Source: an uncultured Clostridia bacterium (lineage in GTDB: Bacteria; Bacillota; Clostridia; Christensenellales; UBA1242). From it: DNA of 6,264 nt. The stretch covers positions 1-6,264 of the forward strand of contig CANRMV010000065.1 in the NCBI GenBank assembly GCA_947631875.1. Direction: 5' to 3'. Of this stretch, positions 1-5,268 are shown piece by piece. The position numbers and the translations under genes were made by a program. The notes under the pieces are model-generated. The model was not told the origin of the DNA and searched no databases. It saw nothing but the letters and a program-made list of their open reading frames with translations. Each line of letters begins with the position of its first letter. Within the stretch, counting starts at the first letter, position 1.

Positions 1-65
1 TCATTTTCTTTTGCAAATTCTTCTGGCATATCCACAGAGGCTTCTGTGATTATTTTGTAATTCAT
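1..65 (-). CDS. DegV family protein, N-terminal fragment (cut by window edge)
   Basis: Only 21 codons are visible, starting at the ATG at 65-63 and running off the left edge. The peptide begins MNYKIITEASVDMPEEFAKE, which resembles the start of DegV/FakB proteins (typically 'KIITDSTADLP.E'). DegV-family proteins are cytoplasmic fatty-acid-binding proteins; some are the FakB subunit that presents fatty acids to the FakA kinase. The start is well supported: AAGGAG (77-72 on the minus strand) lies 6 nt upstream, and a promoter lies just before it. The usual 'TDS/TDST' is 'TEA' here, so this may be a divergent member. With so little sequence the family call is tentative. Confidence 0.6.
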   Translation of the reverse strand, partial: MNYKIITEASVDMPEEFAKEN

Positions 66-76
66 AAAAAACTCCT

Positions 77-99
77 TCATTTACTATTGTAGCAAATGA
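77..99 (-). repeat. Hairpin enclosing the DegV promoter -10; possible weak terminator of the ABC operon
   Basis: On the minus strand, TCATTTGC (99-92) pairs with GTAAATGA (84-77): 8 bp including one G-T wobble, with loop TACAATA containing the whole -10 hexamer. A run of six T's follows, but only after AGGAG, so as a terminator it would be weak. It is the only candidate terminator between the permease stop (152) and the DegV-like gene. The same design occurs upstream of leuS with different arm sequences. Confidence 0.5.
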
Positions 100-115
100 G
101 GGAGGCAAAAATCAA
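86..115 (-). promoter_or_regulatory. Promoter of the DegV-like gene
   Basis: On the minus strand, -35 TTGATT (115-110) and -10 TACAAT (91-86) are separated by 18 bp, with TG one base before the -10 (extended -10). Predicted transcription start is near 79, giving a leader of only about 14-15 nt that is mostly ribosome binding site. The -10 sits in the loop of an inverted repeat (separate entry). Confidence 0.7.
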
Positions 116-151
116 ATTTTTATTGTATTTTACTTAAAATTTTTGAATTTG

Positions 152-1837
152 TTAATTTCGTTTGAACAGTTGATTGGTTAAATTGTATGAAAGTGCAACC
201 ACAACCAAATAATACACAAGCGAAATATAAAAGTTTCCGTGTGCATATAGGGCGGTTTTTAAGAAGCCTGTTGCCATTGTTCCTCCGCCAAGAAAAGAGG
301 TGATGTCAGCATGAATGAATGGCAGGAAGCAGTAAACAAGCGAGCCGTTTAAGAATATGTTGCAAATTGTGGCAATGGCAAATATGAGAAGCGAAATTCC
401 AAACATAAGGTCAAATCTTCTGGACAAGTTCATCAAAAAGATTGTTAAAATTGCATAGAAAATTGCTTGGAGTTCATATCCCAAAACTTTTATCAGCAAG
501 AATAAAAATGGGTGAATGGTGTAAGCAGAAGTGGTGTTGAATACTGCCAAAATGCTGTTTGATAGGCTTGGATAGAAAATAAGTGCGCCAAGAAGTATGG
601 AAATTGTGTATACTGTCATCATGAAGCCTGTTACAAAAACTATCGCAGTGAATTTTCCTGCAAAGGTTTGTCTGTAAGTGACGTCTTGTGACAATATCAC
701 ATCCATTTTGCCGTTTCTTCTGTCGCGGCCAAAAAGTTTGTAAGCACAGAATATTCCAAAAATAATGTTTATAAAACCAATTATGCTGATTATGAAATAT
801 GTGTGGTCATAAGCGGATTCGGCATAGGAGGCAACATTGAAGTTCAAAGGCTCTTGATATATTGTGTAAGCAACACTGGCGTCTTTGAGGTAAAATTTAA
901 TTTTTGAAAGCTTGATGTTTTGATTTTCGGTGTTTATGCTGTCGAAGCCATATAGGTTTTTTAAATCTCCAAAATGGTTGGCAAGCATGAGTTCCAATTC
1001 AAAAATAACGCCATTTTTTGCACTTTCGCAGGTGAGTTTGTAGTTGGTGATATAACTTTTCATCTTTTCAATATCATTTTTGTCAGAAGAAGTTTTGTTT
1101 GTTGTGTGTAAAGTTGATATTGCATTTTGAATGTTTGTCAGTTTGGCTGAAACATCAGTTATGTAAATTTTCTTTATTTCGTCAAGTTTTGCTGTGTCAA
1201 AAGAAACTCGATTTGGCGAAATGTTTTGCAATATGTTGAAGTTTCCAAAATTGGCGTCATCTGCAAGGGTGTCAAATGCCTCAGTGTTTGATTTTTTGGC
1301 AGTTTCTGTGAAAAATTTGGACAACACTTCAAGTTCGGCAAATTGCGCTTTGGTGAAAAACAACTGATTTTTAAATTTTTCTGCTGATTTGTATTTTTCA
1401 ACAAGTTCGGCAAGGTTTTGCGTGCCGCTGTTTAACAATTTTCTGGCGGTTGCTTCATCAATGCCGCCATATTGTCCTGGAATTTTGTAGGTTGTAATTC
1501 TTTGTTTTAAGTTTGAAAACGTGTTTTTTATGTTATTAATGGTGTCTAAATCCGTTTTTTCATCTTTGGCTGTTTGAATGTAGGCGGCGGCATCTTCATA
1601 AAGTTGATCTAGTTTGCTTTGTGTGTCAAGTTCTGTGTTGTTTGAAACAAAGTTTTGATAAACTGCATCAACCGAATTTCCAGCAATGGCTGCTTCATAT
1701 AAAGGCGTGGTTGGGATTTTTACAACAAGTCCAACAATAAGCATAATGACAAAAACCGCAATCATGGTTGTGATTGTGAATGGGTTTGCCACTAGGCGCT
1801 TAAAGTCGTATGCTGCAATTTTAAAAATCTTTTTCAA
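152..1837 (-). CDS. ABC-2 type exporter permease with large extracytoplasmic domain
   Basis: A 561-residue membrane subunit that would pair with the ATPase encoded just upstream. Residues about 20-40 form the first membrane segment. A hydrophilic, helix-rich region of about 300 residues (41-345) follows and probably lies outside the membrane. Further membrane segments lie near 347-367, 397-421, 445-470, 477-498 and 535-552. The loop GRDRRNGKMDVILSQDVTYR (370-389) followed by GK (394-395) matches the conserved cytoplasmic stretch of ABC-2 permeases ('E...GT...LLs.P.sR....GK'), which contacts the ATPase. The start is TTG at 1837-1835, supported by AGGAGG 7 nt upstream. That TTG overlaps the ATPase stop as TTGA, so the two are probably translationally coupled. 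The substrate cannot be inferred; related systems export peptides, drugs or lipids, or act in natural-product immunity. Confidence 0.88.
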   Translation of the reverse strand: MKKIFKIAAYDFKRLVANPFTITTMIAVFVIMLIVGLVVKIPTTPLYEAAIAGNSVDAVYQNFVSNNTELDTQSKLDQLYEDAAAYIQTAKDEKTDLDTINNIKNTFSNLKQRITTYKIPGQYGGIDEATARKLLNSGTQNLAELVEKYKSAEKFKNQLFFTKAQFAELEVLSKFFTETAKKSNTEAFDTLADDANFGNFNILQNISPNRVSFDTAKLDEIKKIYITDVSAKLTNIQNAISTLHTTNKTSSDKNDIEKMKSYITNYKLTCESAKNGVIFELELMLANHFGDLKNLYGFDSINTENQNIKLSKIKFYLKDASVAYTIYQEPLNFNVASYAESAYDHTYFIISIIGFINIIFGIFCAYKLFGRDRRNGKMDVILSQDVTYRQTFAGKFTAIVFVTGFMMTVYTISILLGALIFYPSLSNSILAVFNTTSAYTIHPFLFLLIKVLGYELQAIFYAILTIFLMNLSRRFDLMFGISLLIFAIATICNIFLNGSLVYCFLPFIHADITSFLGGGTMATGFLKTALYAHGNFYISLVYYLVVVALSYNLTNQLFKRN

Positions 1838-2766
1838 GCCTTGTCCTCCTGTTTAAAGTAAGGTGTGAGGCTGGCAAAAATCTTGTCCGCCTTTTTGTTG
1901 ATGTATCCGGCGCTGTAAACCGCCATATTCCGTTTTGTTATAAATCTGACAATTTGGGCTGTTGTGCGTTCATCTGCCTCAAACAAAACTCTTTGCCCAA
2001 GCAGTTTCACTTTTAAAAAGAAGTTTTCCATAATAAGTTTGCCAACATAGTGGGGGTATTTCACTTTCACATAAGCAAAAGATGTGCCACCGGTGATGCT
2101 GTCTGCCTCTTCCTTAGTCATGGTGTTTTTTATAACTCTGCTTTCCATGAAAATAAAGCGATTGCACTCGCTTTCAATTTCTTCAAGGCTTTGAGAAGTT
2201 ATAATCACCGCCGTTCCGTTTTTGCGAACCTCGTTTATAAGTTGTTTTATTTGATATAAATTTTGCTTTGGAAGGCTTTTGAAAGGCTCGTCCAAAAGGA
2301 GCAATTTTGGCTTTGTCATAAAGCCGATTGCAAGTGACATGAGTTTCCTTTCAAAGTAGGAAAGAAACAACACTTTTGTTTTTGCTTTTTTTTCTAAGCC
2401 GAATTTCTTTAAAGTTTCAAGAATTGTTTCTTTTTTGAAGTTTGGGTTTAGCATGGCAACATATTTCATGTTTTCATAAACTGACTGATATTTGAAAAAA
2501 ACAGGAGGGTCAAAGCAAGTGCTGACCTTTGTTAGAATTTTTTTGTCAAAAAATATATCTTTGCCAAGCAAAAAAACTTGGCCTTGACTTATTGGCAATG
2601 TTCCTGAAACGGCTTTTATAAGGCTGGTTTTTCCTGACTTTTTTTCTCCGATAACGCCAACACATTCGCCTTCATTTATGGTGAGGTTGATGTTTTTGAC
2701 AAGAAATCTGTCTTTAATCAAAACTGAAAGATTTTTAACTTCCAAAACAACTTTACTTTCTTCCAT
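1834..2766 (-). CDS. ABC transporter ATP-binding subunit with degenerate signature and H-loop
   Basis: A 310-residue nucleotide-binding subunit for the downstream permease. Walker A is GEKKSGKTS (residues 40-48) and Walker B is LLLLDEP (155-161), with catalytic Glu160 present. Other motifs are atypical: LSYFE (135-139) replaces LSGGQ, SLPK (164-167) stands in the D-loop, Gln192 replaces the switch histidine (ITSQSLEE), and the Q-loop region reads FDPP (85-88). About 95 residues follow the ATPase core, as in the BcrA/CcmA-like group. I chose ATG 2766 because GGAAG lies 5 nt upstream and the protein then begins like family members. ATG 2778 (four residues longer) coincides with the predicted transcription start and is the alternative. 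A frame open to 2802 is excluded because the promoter -10 and spacer lie inside it. The last codons contain the permease's ribosome binding site. Confidence 0.9.
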   Translation of the reverse strand: MEESKVVLEVKNLSVLIKDRFLVKNINLTINEGECVGVIGEKKSGKTSLIKAVSGTLPISQGQVFLLGKDIFFDKKILTKVSTCFDPPVFFKYQSVYENMKYVAMLNPNFKKETILETLKKFGLEKKAKTKVLFLSYFERKLMSLAIGFMTKPKLLLLDEPFKSLPKQNLYQIKQLINEVRKNGTAVIITSQSLEEIESECNRFIFMESRVIKNTMTKEEADSITGGTSFAYVKVKYPHYVGKLIMENFFLKVKLLGQRVLFEADERTTAQIVRFITKRNMAVYSAGYINKKADKIFASLTPYFKQEDKA

Positions 2767-2784
2767 ATTTTCTTCCATACACTT

Positions 2785-2813
2785 AGTATAACAAATATAC
2801 AAAAAAAAGTCAA
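2785..2813 (-). promoter_or_regulatory. Promoter of the ABC exporter operon
   Basis: On the minus strand, -35 TTGACT (2813-2808), a 17-bp spacer rich in T, and -10 TATACT (2790-2785) form a near-consensus sigma-A promoter. Predicted start of transcription is about 2778, the A of an in-frame ATG. The -35 lies in the 3' arm of a terminator-like hairpin and the T-run forms part of the spacer. GTATA/TATAC (2800-2796 and 2790-2786) is a small inverted repeat covering the -10, a possible operator. Confidence 0.8.
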
Positions 2814-2831
2814 CTGTGTTTTGCTGACTTT
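2801..2831 (-). terminator. Candidate rho-independent terminator after the DUF4364 gene
   Basis: On the minus strand, AAAGTCAGC (2831-2823) pairs with GTTGACTTT (2814-2806) through 9 bp with one G-T wobble, around the 8-nt loop AAAACACA. The T-run is eight long (2808-2801), five of them beyond the stem. It lies about 90 bp after the DUF4364 stop and overlaps the -35 and spacer of the next promoter. The stem has few G-C pairs, so strength is uncertain. Confidence 0.55.
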
Positions 2832-2866
2832 AATTTAAATTCTTAAAATTTGTAATTTTGGCAGAT

Positions 2867-2895
2867 GTGGTGTAGTATGCATTGCATAACACCAC
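2867..2895. repeat. Strong inverted repeat (hairpin) in the DUF4364-ABC intergenic region
   Basis: GTGGTGT, bulge AG, TATGC (2867-2880) pairs with GCATA and ACACCAC (2884-2895) around a 3-nt loop, giving 12 bp. No T-run follows on either strand, so it is not a classical terminator. The right arm could instead pair with GTGTATTATGC (2904-2914), so two mutually exclusive hairpins are possible. It would lie in the 3' untranslated part of the DUF4364 transcript, and might be an RNA-stabilising structure or a protein site. Confidence 0.55.
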
Positions 2896-2918
2896 AATAT
2901 GCTGTGTATTATGCAAAA

Positions 2919-3452
2919 TTAGTCGGTGTTTATGAGGCTGTCAAAAATGTGCTCATATATGCTTGGAGCCGACTGTTTCCATTTTTTGCATGCCTCTTCG
3001 GCAGATTGTCTTGTTGGCGCTTTTATGTTAATTTCAAACAAAGGTGCGCTTATCAAACTTTCATAAATTCTTAATGTCACCAAATATGAGCCATCATCCG
3101 CATCGGTGTAGTTTGCATAATATTCTTGCGCTTGTTTGATTGAAAGGCGGTTGGCTTTGCTGTATTGGGTGATTTCTTCACGCAAATTCATTGGAATGCG
3201 CTTATAAAAATAAGACAAACACTCTCTTCCTTCAAAGGTTAGGCTGTATCGCATTTCTTTTTCTTTGCATTCCGTTTTGTATATGAGTTTGGCCTCTGTG
3301 AGTTGATATAAAAGGTCCAAACAATCCATATAGTTCACCCAATTATTTTTCACTGAACAAATTTCAATGATTGAACTTTCTGTCAAAGGCATTTCCATTT
3401 TGTCTAGGCAGAAAAGAATTATCAATTTGTTTGTTACTGCATCATAATCCAT
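2919..3452 (-). CDS. DUF4364 family protein (probable winged-helix domain)
   Basis: A 177-residue soluble protein matching the DUF4364 family of clostridia and relatives in length and layout. It opens with NKLIILFCLDKMEMPLTESS (residues 8-27). A helix-rich part to about residue 90 follows, with YSLTFEGRECLSYFYKRIP typical of the end of a winged-helix-like DNA-binding fold. The C-terminal half (about 90-177) contains predicted strands. The family has no established function; the fold hints at transcription regulation, which is inference. The ATG at 3452-3450 has AAGGA 7 nt upstream and a strong promoter. It lies upstream of the ABC exporter genes on the same strand but is separated from them by a terminator-like hairpin and a new promoter. 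No signal peptide or membrane segment is seen. Confidence 0.85.
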   Translation of the reverse strand: MDYDAVTNKLIILFCLDKMEMPLTESSIIEICSVKNNWVNYMDCLDLLYQLTEAKLIYKTECKEKEMRYSLTFEGRECLSYFYKRIPMNLREEITQYSKANRLSIKQAQEYYANYTDADDGSYLVTLRIYESLISAPLFEINIKAPTRQSAEEACKKWKQSAPSIYEHIFDSLINTD

Positions 3453-3487
3453 AAATTTTTCCTTATTTACTCCAATTTGTTGTTTAA

Positions 3488-3516
3488 ATCATAGCATTTA
3501 TTTCAAAAAAAATCAA
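3488..3516 (-). promoter_or_regulatory. Promoter of the DUF4364 gene
   Basis: On the minus strand, -35 TTGATT (3516-3511), 17-bp spacer and -10 TATGAT (3493-3488) with an extended TGC before it. An A-run directly upstream of the -35 (3523-3517) could act as an UP element. Predicted start is near 3481, leaving a leader of about 29 nt. Short arms TAAAT/ATTTA flank the -10, but in sequence this AT-rich that can be chance. Confidence 0.75.
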
Positions 3517-3543
3517 TTTTTTTATGCTTGTTTGCAAATTTAT

Positions 3544-3571
3544 TTGATTTTTTACGCTTTTATGTTAAAAT
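3544..3571 (+). promoter_or_regulatory. Promoter of the acidic hypothetical gene
   Basis: -35 TTGATT (3544-3549), 16-bp spacer and -10 TAAAAT (3566-3571) preceded by TGT (extended -10). Predicted start is near 3578, giving a leader of about 15 nt that is almost only the ribosome binding site GGAGG (3583-3587). It faces away from the DUF4364 promoter, and the two -35 boxes are 27 bp apart, so one bound factor could affect both. Confidence 0.7.
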
Positions 3572-3592
3572 ATTTGCATATTGGAGGTTTTT

Positions 3593-4414
3593 ATGGAAGC
3601 AACAAATATTCTTGATGTTGAAAGATTTGTGGTGGCTTGCAACGATGTTTTAACAGGCAAGTTTTTGGACCTTAACAAAAGACTAGACAAATTTTTGGCT
3701 GTTATGACACAGAGTGAAGATATTTTGAATTTGCTCAGCGATTGCTTGCAAAATTTTGACGAAGAGTTGGAGTTTTCAAAAGCCTTTTTAATTGACAAGA
3801 AAACGGGGGCGGTTAAGATTTTTTTGCCAAGTGAGGATGACAAAAAGTTGGCTTTGTGCGCGACAATTTTCAATGATTTAATAAACGAAAAACTTAACAC
3901 AAACAGATTTCTGGAAACTTATTTTAAGGACAGCAAACTGACGCCAACACAAAACTTTTTGGACAAAATTGTTAAACCTTACAGAGATACAATTTGCAAA
4001 TGTTTTGAAGTTGATCCTGCTTTAACTGCCGATGATGTGCTTAAACATGAAAGCGAGTTGCCAGAGCATGTTGAGGAGCAAGAAGAAGAGGTGGAAGAGG
4101 AGTTTCCAGAGCAAGACAAACTTTTTGCTGCGATTGTGAAGGATTGTAATCAAATTTTGTCCATTTTGAAATTTGAGAGAAAGAGAACTGATGTTTTGGA
4201 CGATGTTGAATTTGTTACAAATTCCATTGTGAAAGCATGCGAGAAAAAAGATTTGATGGTTGTGAACGGGCTTGTTATTGGTCTTAATTATGTTTCAAAA
4301 AAATTTAGAAATGTGCGAGCCGTTGTGCAAAATTTAAATGATATGATTTTTGATTATTACGAATTTTTGGCTGGAACAGCCCCTGAAAACGAAGAAAATG
4401 ACGAAAATGTGTGA
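3593..4414 (+). CDS. Uncharacterised acidic two-domain protein
   Basis: I do not recognise the family. The 273-residue product has no signal peptide or membrane segment and should be cytoplasmic. It divides into an N-terminal, mostly helical part (about 1-148), a very acidic linker (about 150-172, including EEQEEEVEEE), a second helical part (about 173-258), and an acidic tail ending PENEENDENV. Both helical parts begin with a similar pattern of a short helix with 'C-N-x-[IV]-L' (ACNDVLTG near residue 15 and DCNQILSI near residue 182), which could mark a distant internal duplication. The start is ATG 3593, with GGAGG 5 nt upstream; a TTG at 3581 in the same frame overlaps that site and is rejected. 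It lies between the divergent promoter region and the YhhN-like gene. Confidence 0.8.
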   Translation: MEATNILDVERFVVACNDVLTGKFLDLNKRLDKFLAVMTQSEDILNLLSDCLQNFDEELEFSKAFLIDKKTGAVKIFLPSEDDKKLALCATIFNDLINEKLNTNRFLETYFKDSKLTPTQNFLDKIVKPYRDTICKCFEVDPALTADDVLKHESELPEHVEEQEEEVEEEFPEQDKLFAAIVKDCNQILSILKFERKRTDVLDDVEFVTNSIVKACEKKDLMVVNGLVIGLNYVSKKFRNVRAVVQNLNDMIFDYYEFLAGTAPENEENDENV

Positions 4415-4441
4415 TTTTGTGCTTTATTTTTGTTAAAATGT

Positions 4442-4470
4442 TTGGTATTTGTCGATTTTTGTGATATTAT
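4442..4470 (+). promoter_or_regulatory. Promoter of the YhhN-like gene, probably giving a leaderless transcript
   Basis: -10 TATTAT (4465-4470) is preceded by TGA (extended -10). A 17-bp spacer separates it from TTGGTA (4442-4447), a fair -35. The expected transcription start is 4477, the A of the start codon. A second, weaker possibility lies upstream (GTGATT 4411-4416, extended -10 TAAAAT 4434-4439), which would give a leader of about 31 nt that also lacks a ribosome binding site. Confidence 0.6.
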
Positions 4471-4476
4471 ATCTGT

Positions 4477-5196
4477 ATGAAAGTTAAAGGTTGGAATTTA
4501 TTTAAATATGTTGCATCTGGCATGCTTGCTTGTGGCATTCTTGCCACTTTTATTTATGTTTGCATTAAAGGGGATTTGAAAAACAACATCCTCTCTTGGT
4601 CTTGCGTGATTGCTTGCTTTGTTTTGTCTCTTGTTTTTGTTAAGTTTAAATCGCCAAGCATTTTCATTACGCTTGGGCTGGGAGCAAACGCTGTTGCCGA
4701 TTATTTTCTTTTGTATAACATAGGCAAGGCAGATAGGACACAACTACTTATTGGGCTTGGCATTTTTTGCGGTGTTCAATTTTTCTATTTTATTTACACT
4801 CTTTGCCTCAACAAAAGCATTGCTGCAAAGGTTTTTAACATTGCGTTAAGGGTGGCTGCTTGCTTGATTTTGTATTTCATTATGCCAAGATTTTATCCTA
4901 CTTTGGGAACGCTGGAACTTATTTCTCTTATGTATTTTGCAAATTTGTGCATCACTTTCTTGGAACTGCTGTTCAATGTGAAAACAAATTGGCTTTTGGC
5001 ACTTGGAATGTTTATGCTTCTTATCAGCAACTTTTGGCTTGGAATGGCACAAGAAGGAGCGCTTTTGTTCCAGTTGCCACTTGAATTTTGGGAGATACTG
5101 TTGAAATATAATGTTGCATTCTGGCTTTATGTGCCATCTTTGGTTGTTATTGCTTTGGGCTCGATTTTCAATGCCGTCAGGAAAAAAGAAAACTAA
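4477..5196 (+). CDS. YhhN/TMEM86-like polytopic membrane protein (putative lysoplasmalogenase family)
   Basis: A 239-residue integral membrane protein with about eight hydrophobic segments (near 8-30, 38-56, 61-80, 88-109, 116-136, 143-166, 171-191 and 210-232) and a basic tail (VRKKEN). Length, topology and the pair of motifs AVADYFLL (72-79) and LLISNFWLGM (181-190) recall YhhN family proteins, whose characterised members cleave the vinyl-ether bond of lysoplasmalogens. In that family both motifs usually carry an aspartate ('GD..L' and 'SD..L'). Here Asp75 is present, but the second position is Asn185, so activity is doubtful. The match is remote; 'unknown membrane protein' is the alternative. 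The ATG lacks any ribosome binding site, and no better in-frame start exists close by. It follows the acidic-protein gene after 62 bp. Confidence 0.6.
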   Translation: MKVKGWNLFKYVASGMLACGILATFIYVCIKGDLKNNILSWSCVIACFVLSLVFVKFKSPSIFITLGLGANAVADYFLLYNIGKADRTQLLIGLGIFCGVQFFYFIYTLCLNKSIAAKVFNIALRVAACLILYFIMPRFYPTLGTLELISLMYFANLCITFLELLFNVKTNWLLALGMFMLLISNFWLGMAQEGALLFQLPLEFWEILLKYNVAFWLYVPSLVVIALGSIFNAVRKKEN

Positions 5197-5209
5197 TCTT
5201 TTTGTTTTC

Positions 5210-5239
5210 TTGACAAATTTAAGGCTTGTTTGCTACAAT
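5210..5239 (+). promoter_or_regulatory. Promoter of leuS
   Basis: -35 TTGACA (5210-5215, perfect consensus), 18-bp spacer and -10 TACAAT (5234-5239) with extended TGC. Predicted start is near 5246, inside the 3' arm of the terminator hairpin, leaving a 23-nt leader. The ribosome binding site is GAGGA (5260-5264), 4 nt before the ATG. The leader has no room for a T-box riboswitch. Confidence 0.8.
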
Positions 5240-5255
5240 GTAAACAAGTTTTTTT
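5225..5255 (+). terminator. Rho-independent terminator of the YhhN-like gene, containing the leuS -10 box
   Basis: CTTGTTTGC (5225-5233) pairs with GTAAACAAG (5240-5248), 9 bp with one G-T wobble, around the 6-nt loop TACAAT, followed at once by seven T's (5249-5255). It begins 28 bp after the stop codon at 5194-5196. The loop is exactly the -10 hexamer of the leuS promoter. Confidence 0.65.
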
Positions 5256-5268
5256 GTGTGAGGATTTT

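Noticed and set aside
111..150. AT-rich partial inverted repeat after the permease stop as a terminator
   Set aside because: The arms (TCAAATTTTT and AAAATTTTTGA) do not align into a continuous stem, and nearly all pairs are A-T.
2050..2259. Plus-strand open frame inside the ABC ATPase, and similar frames at 1174-1413, 2865-3074, 3565-3900, 4498-4743, 4846-5084 and 5233-6107
   Set aside because: They are low-complexity or cysteine/histidine-rich shadows of well-supported genes, without ribosome binding sites or family resemblance.
2767..2802. Longer N-terminus of the ABC ATPase from the first in-frame Met (322 residues)
   Set aside because: The promoter spacer and -10 box (2785-2807) would lie inside the coding region, so the earliest residues cannot come from this transcript. 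The extra peptide (MYICYTKC) is unlike the family.
3488..3503. Inverted arms TAAAT/ATTTA around the DUF4364 -10 as a fourth promoter-in-hairpin case
   Set aside because: The arms are 5 bp of pure A-T in very AT-rich DNA, there is no T-run, and the divergent arrangement needs no terminator here.
3581..3592. TTG start at 3581 for the acidic protein
   Set aside because: It overlaps the GGAGG ribosome binding site that serves the ATG at 3593 and has no site of its own.
4431..4476. Terminator between the acidic-protein gene and the YhhN-like gene
   Set aside because: Only stems of about 5 A-T pairs with long loops can be drawn, so readthrough into the YhhN-like gene remains possible.
5186..5211. 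Inverted repeat AAGAAAAC/GTTTTCTT across the end of the YhhN-like gene as its terminator
   Set aside because: It spans the stop codon, has only two G-C pairs and no T-run afterwards. The hairpin at 5225-5255 is far better.
5197..5268. T-box riboswitch upstream of leuS
   Set aside because: Only 72 bp separate the genes and the predicted leader is 23 nt. No specifier stem or T-box sequence is present.
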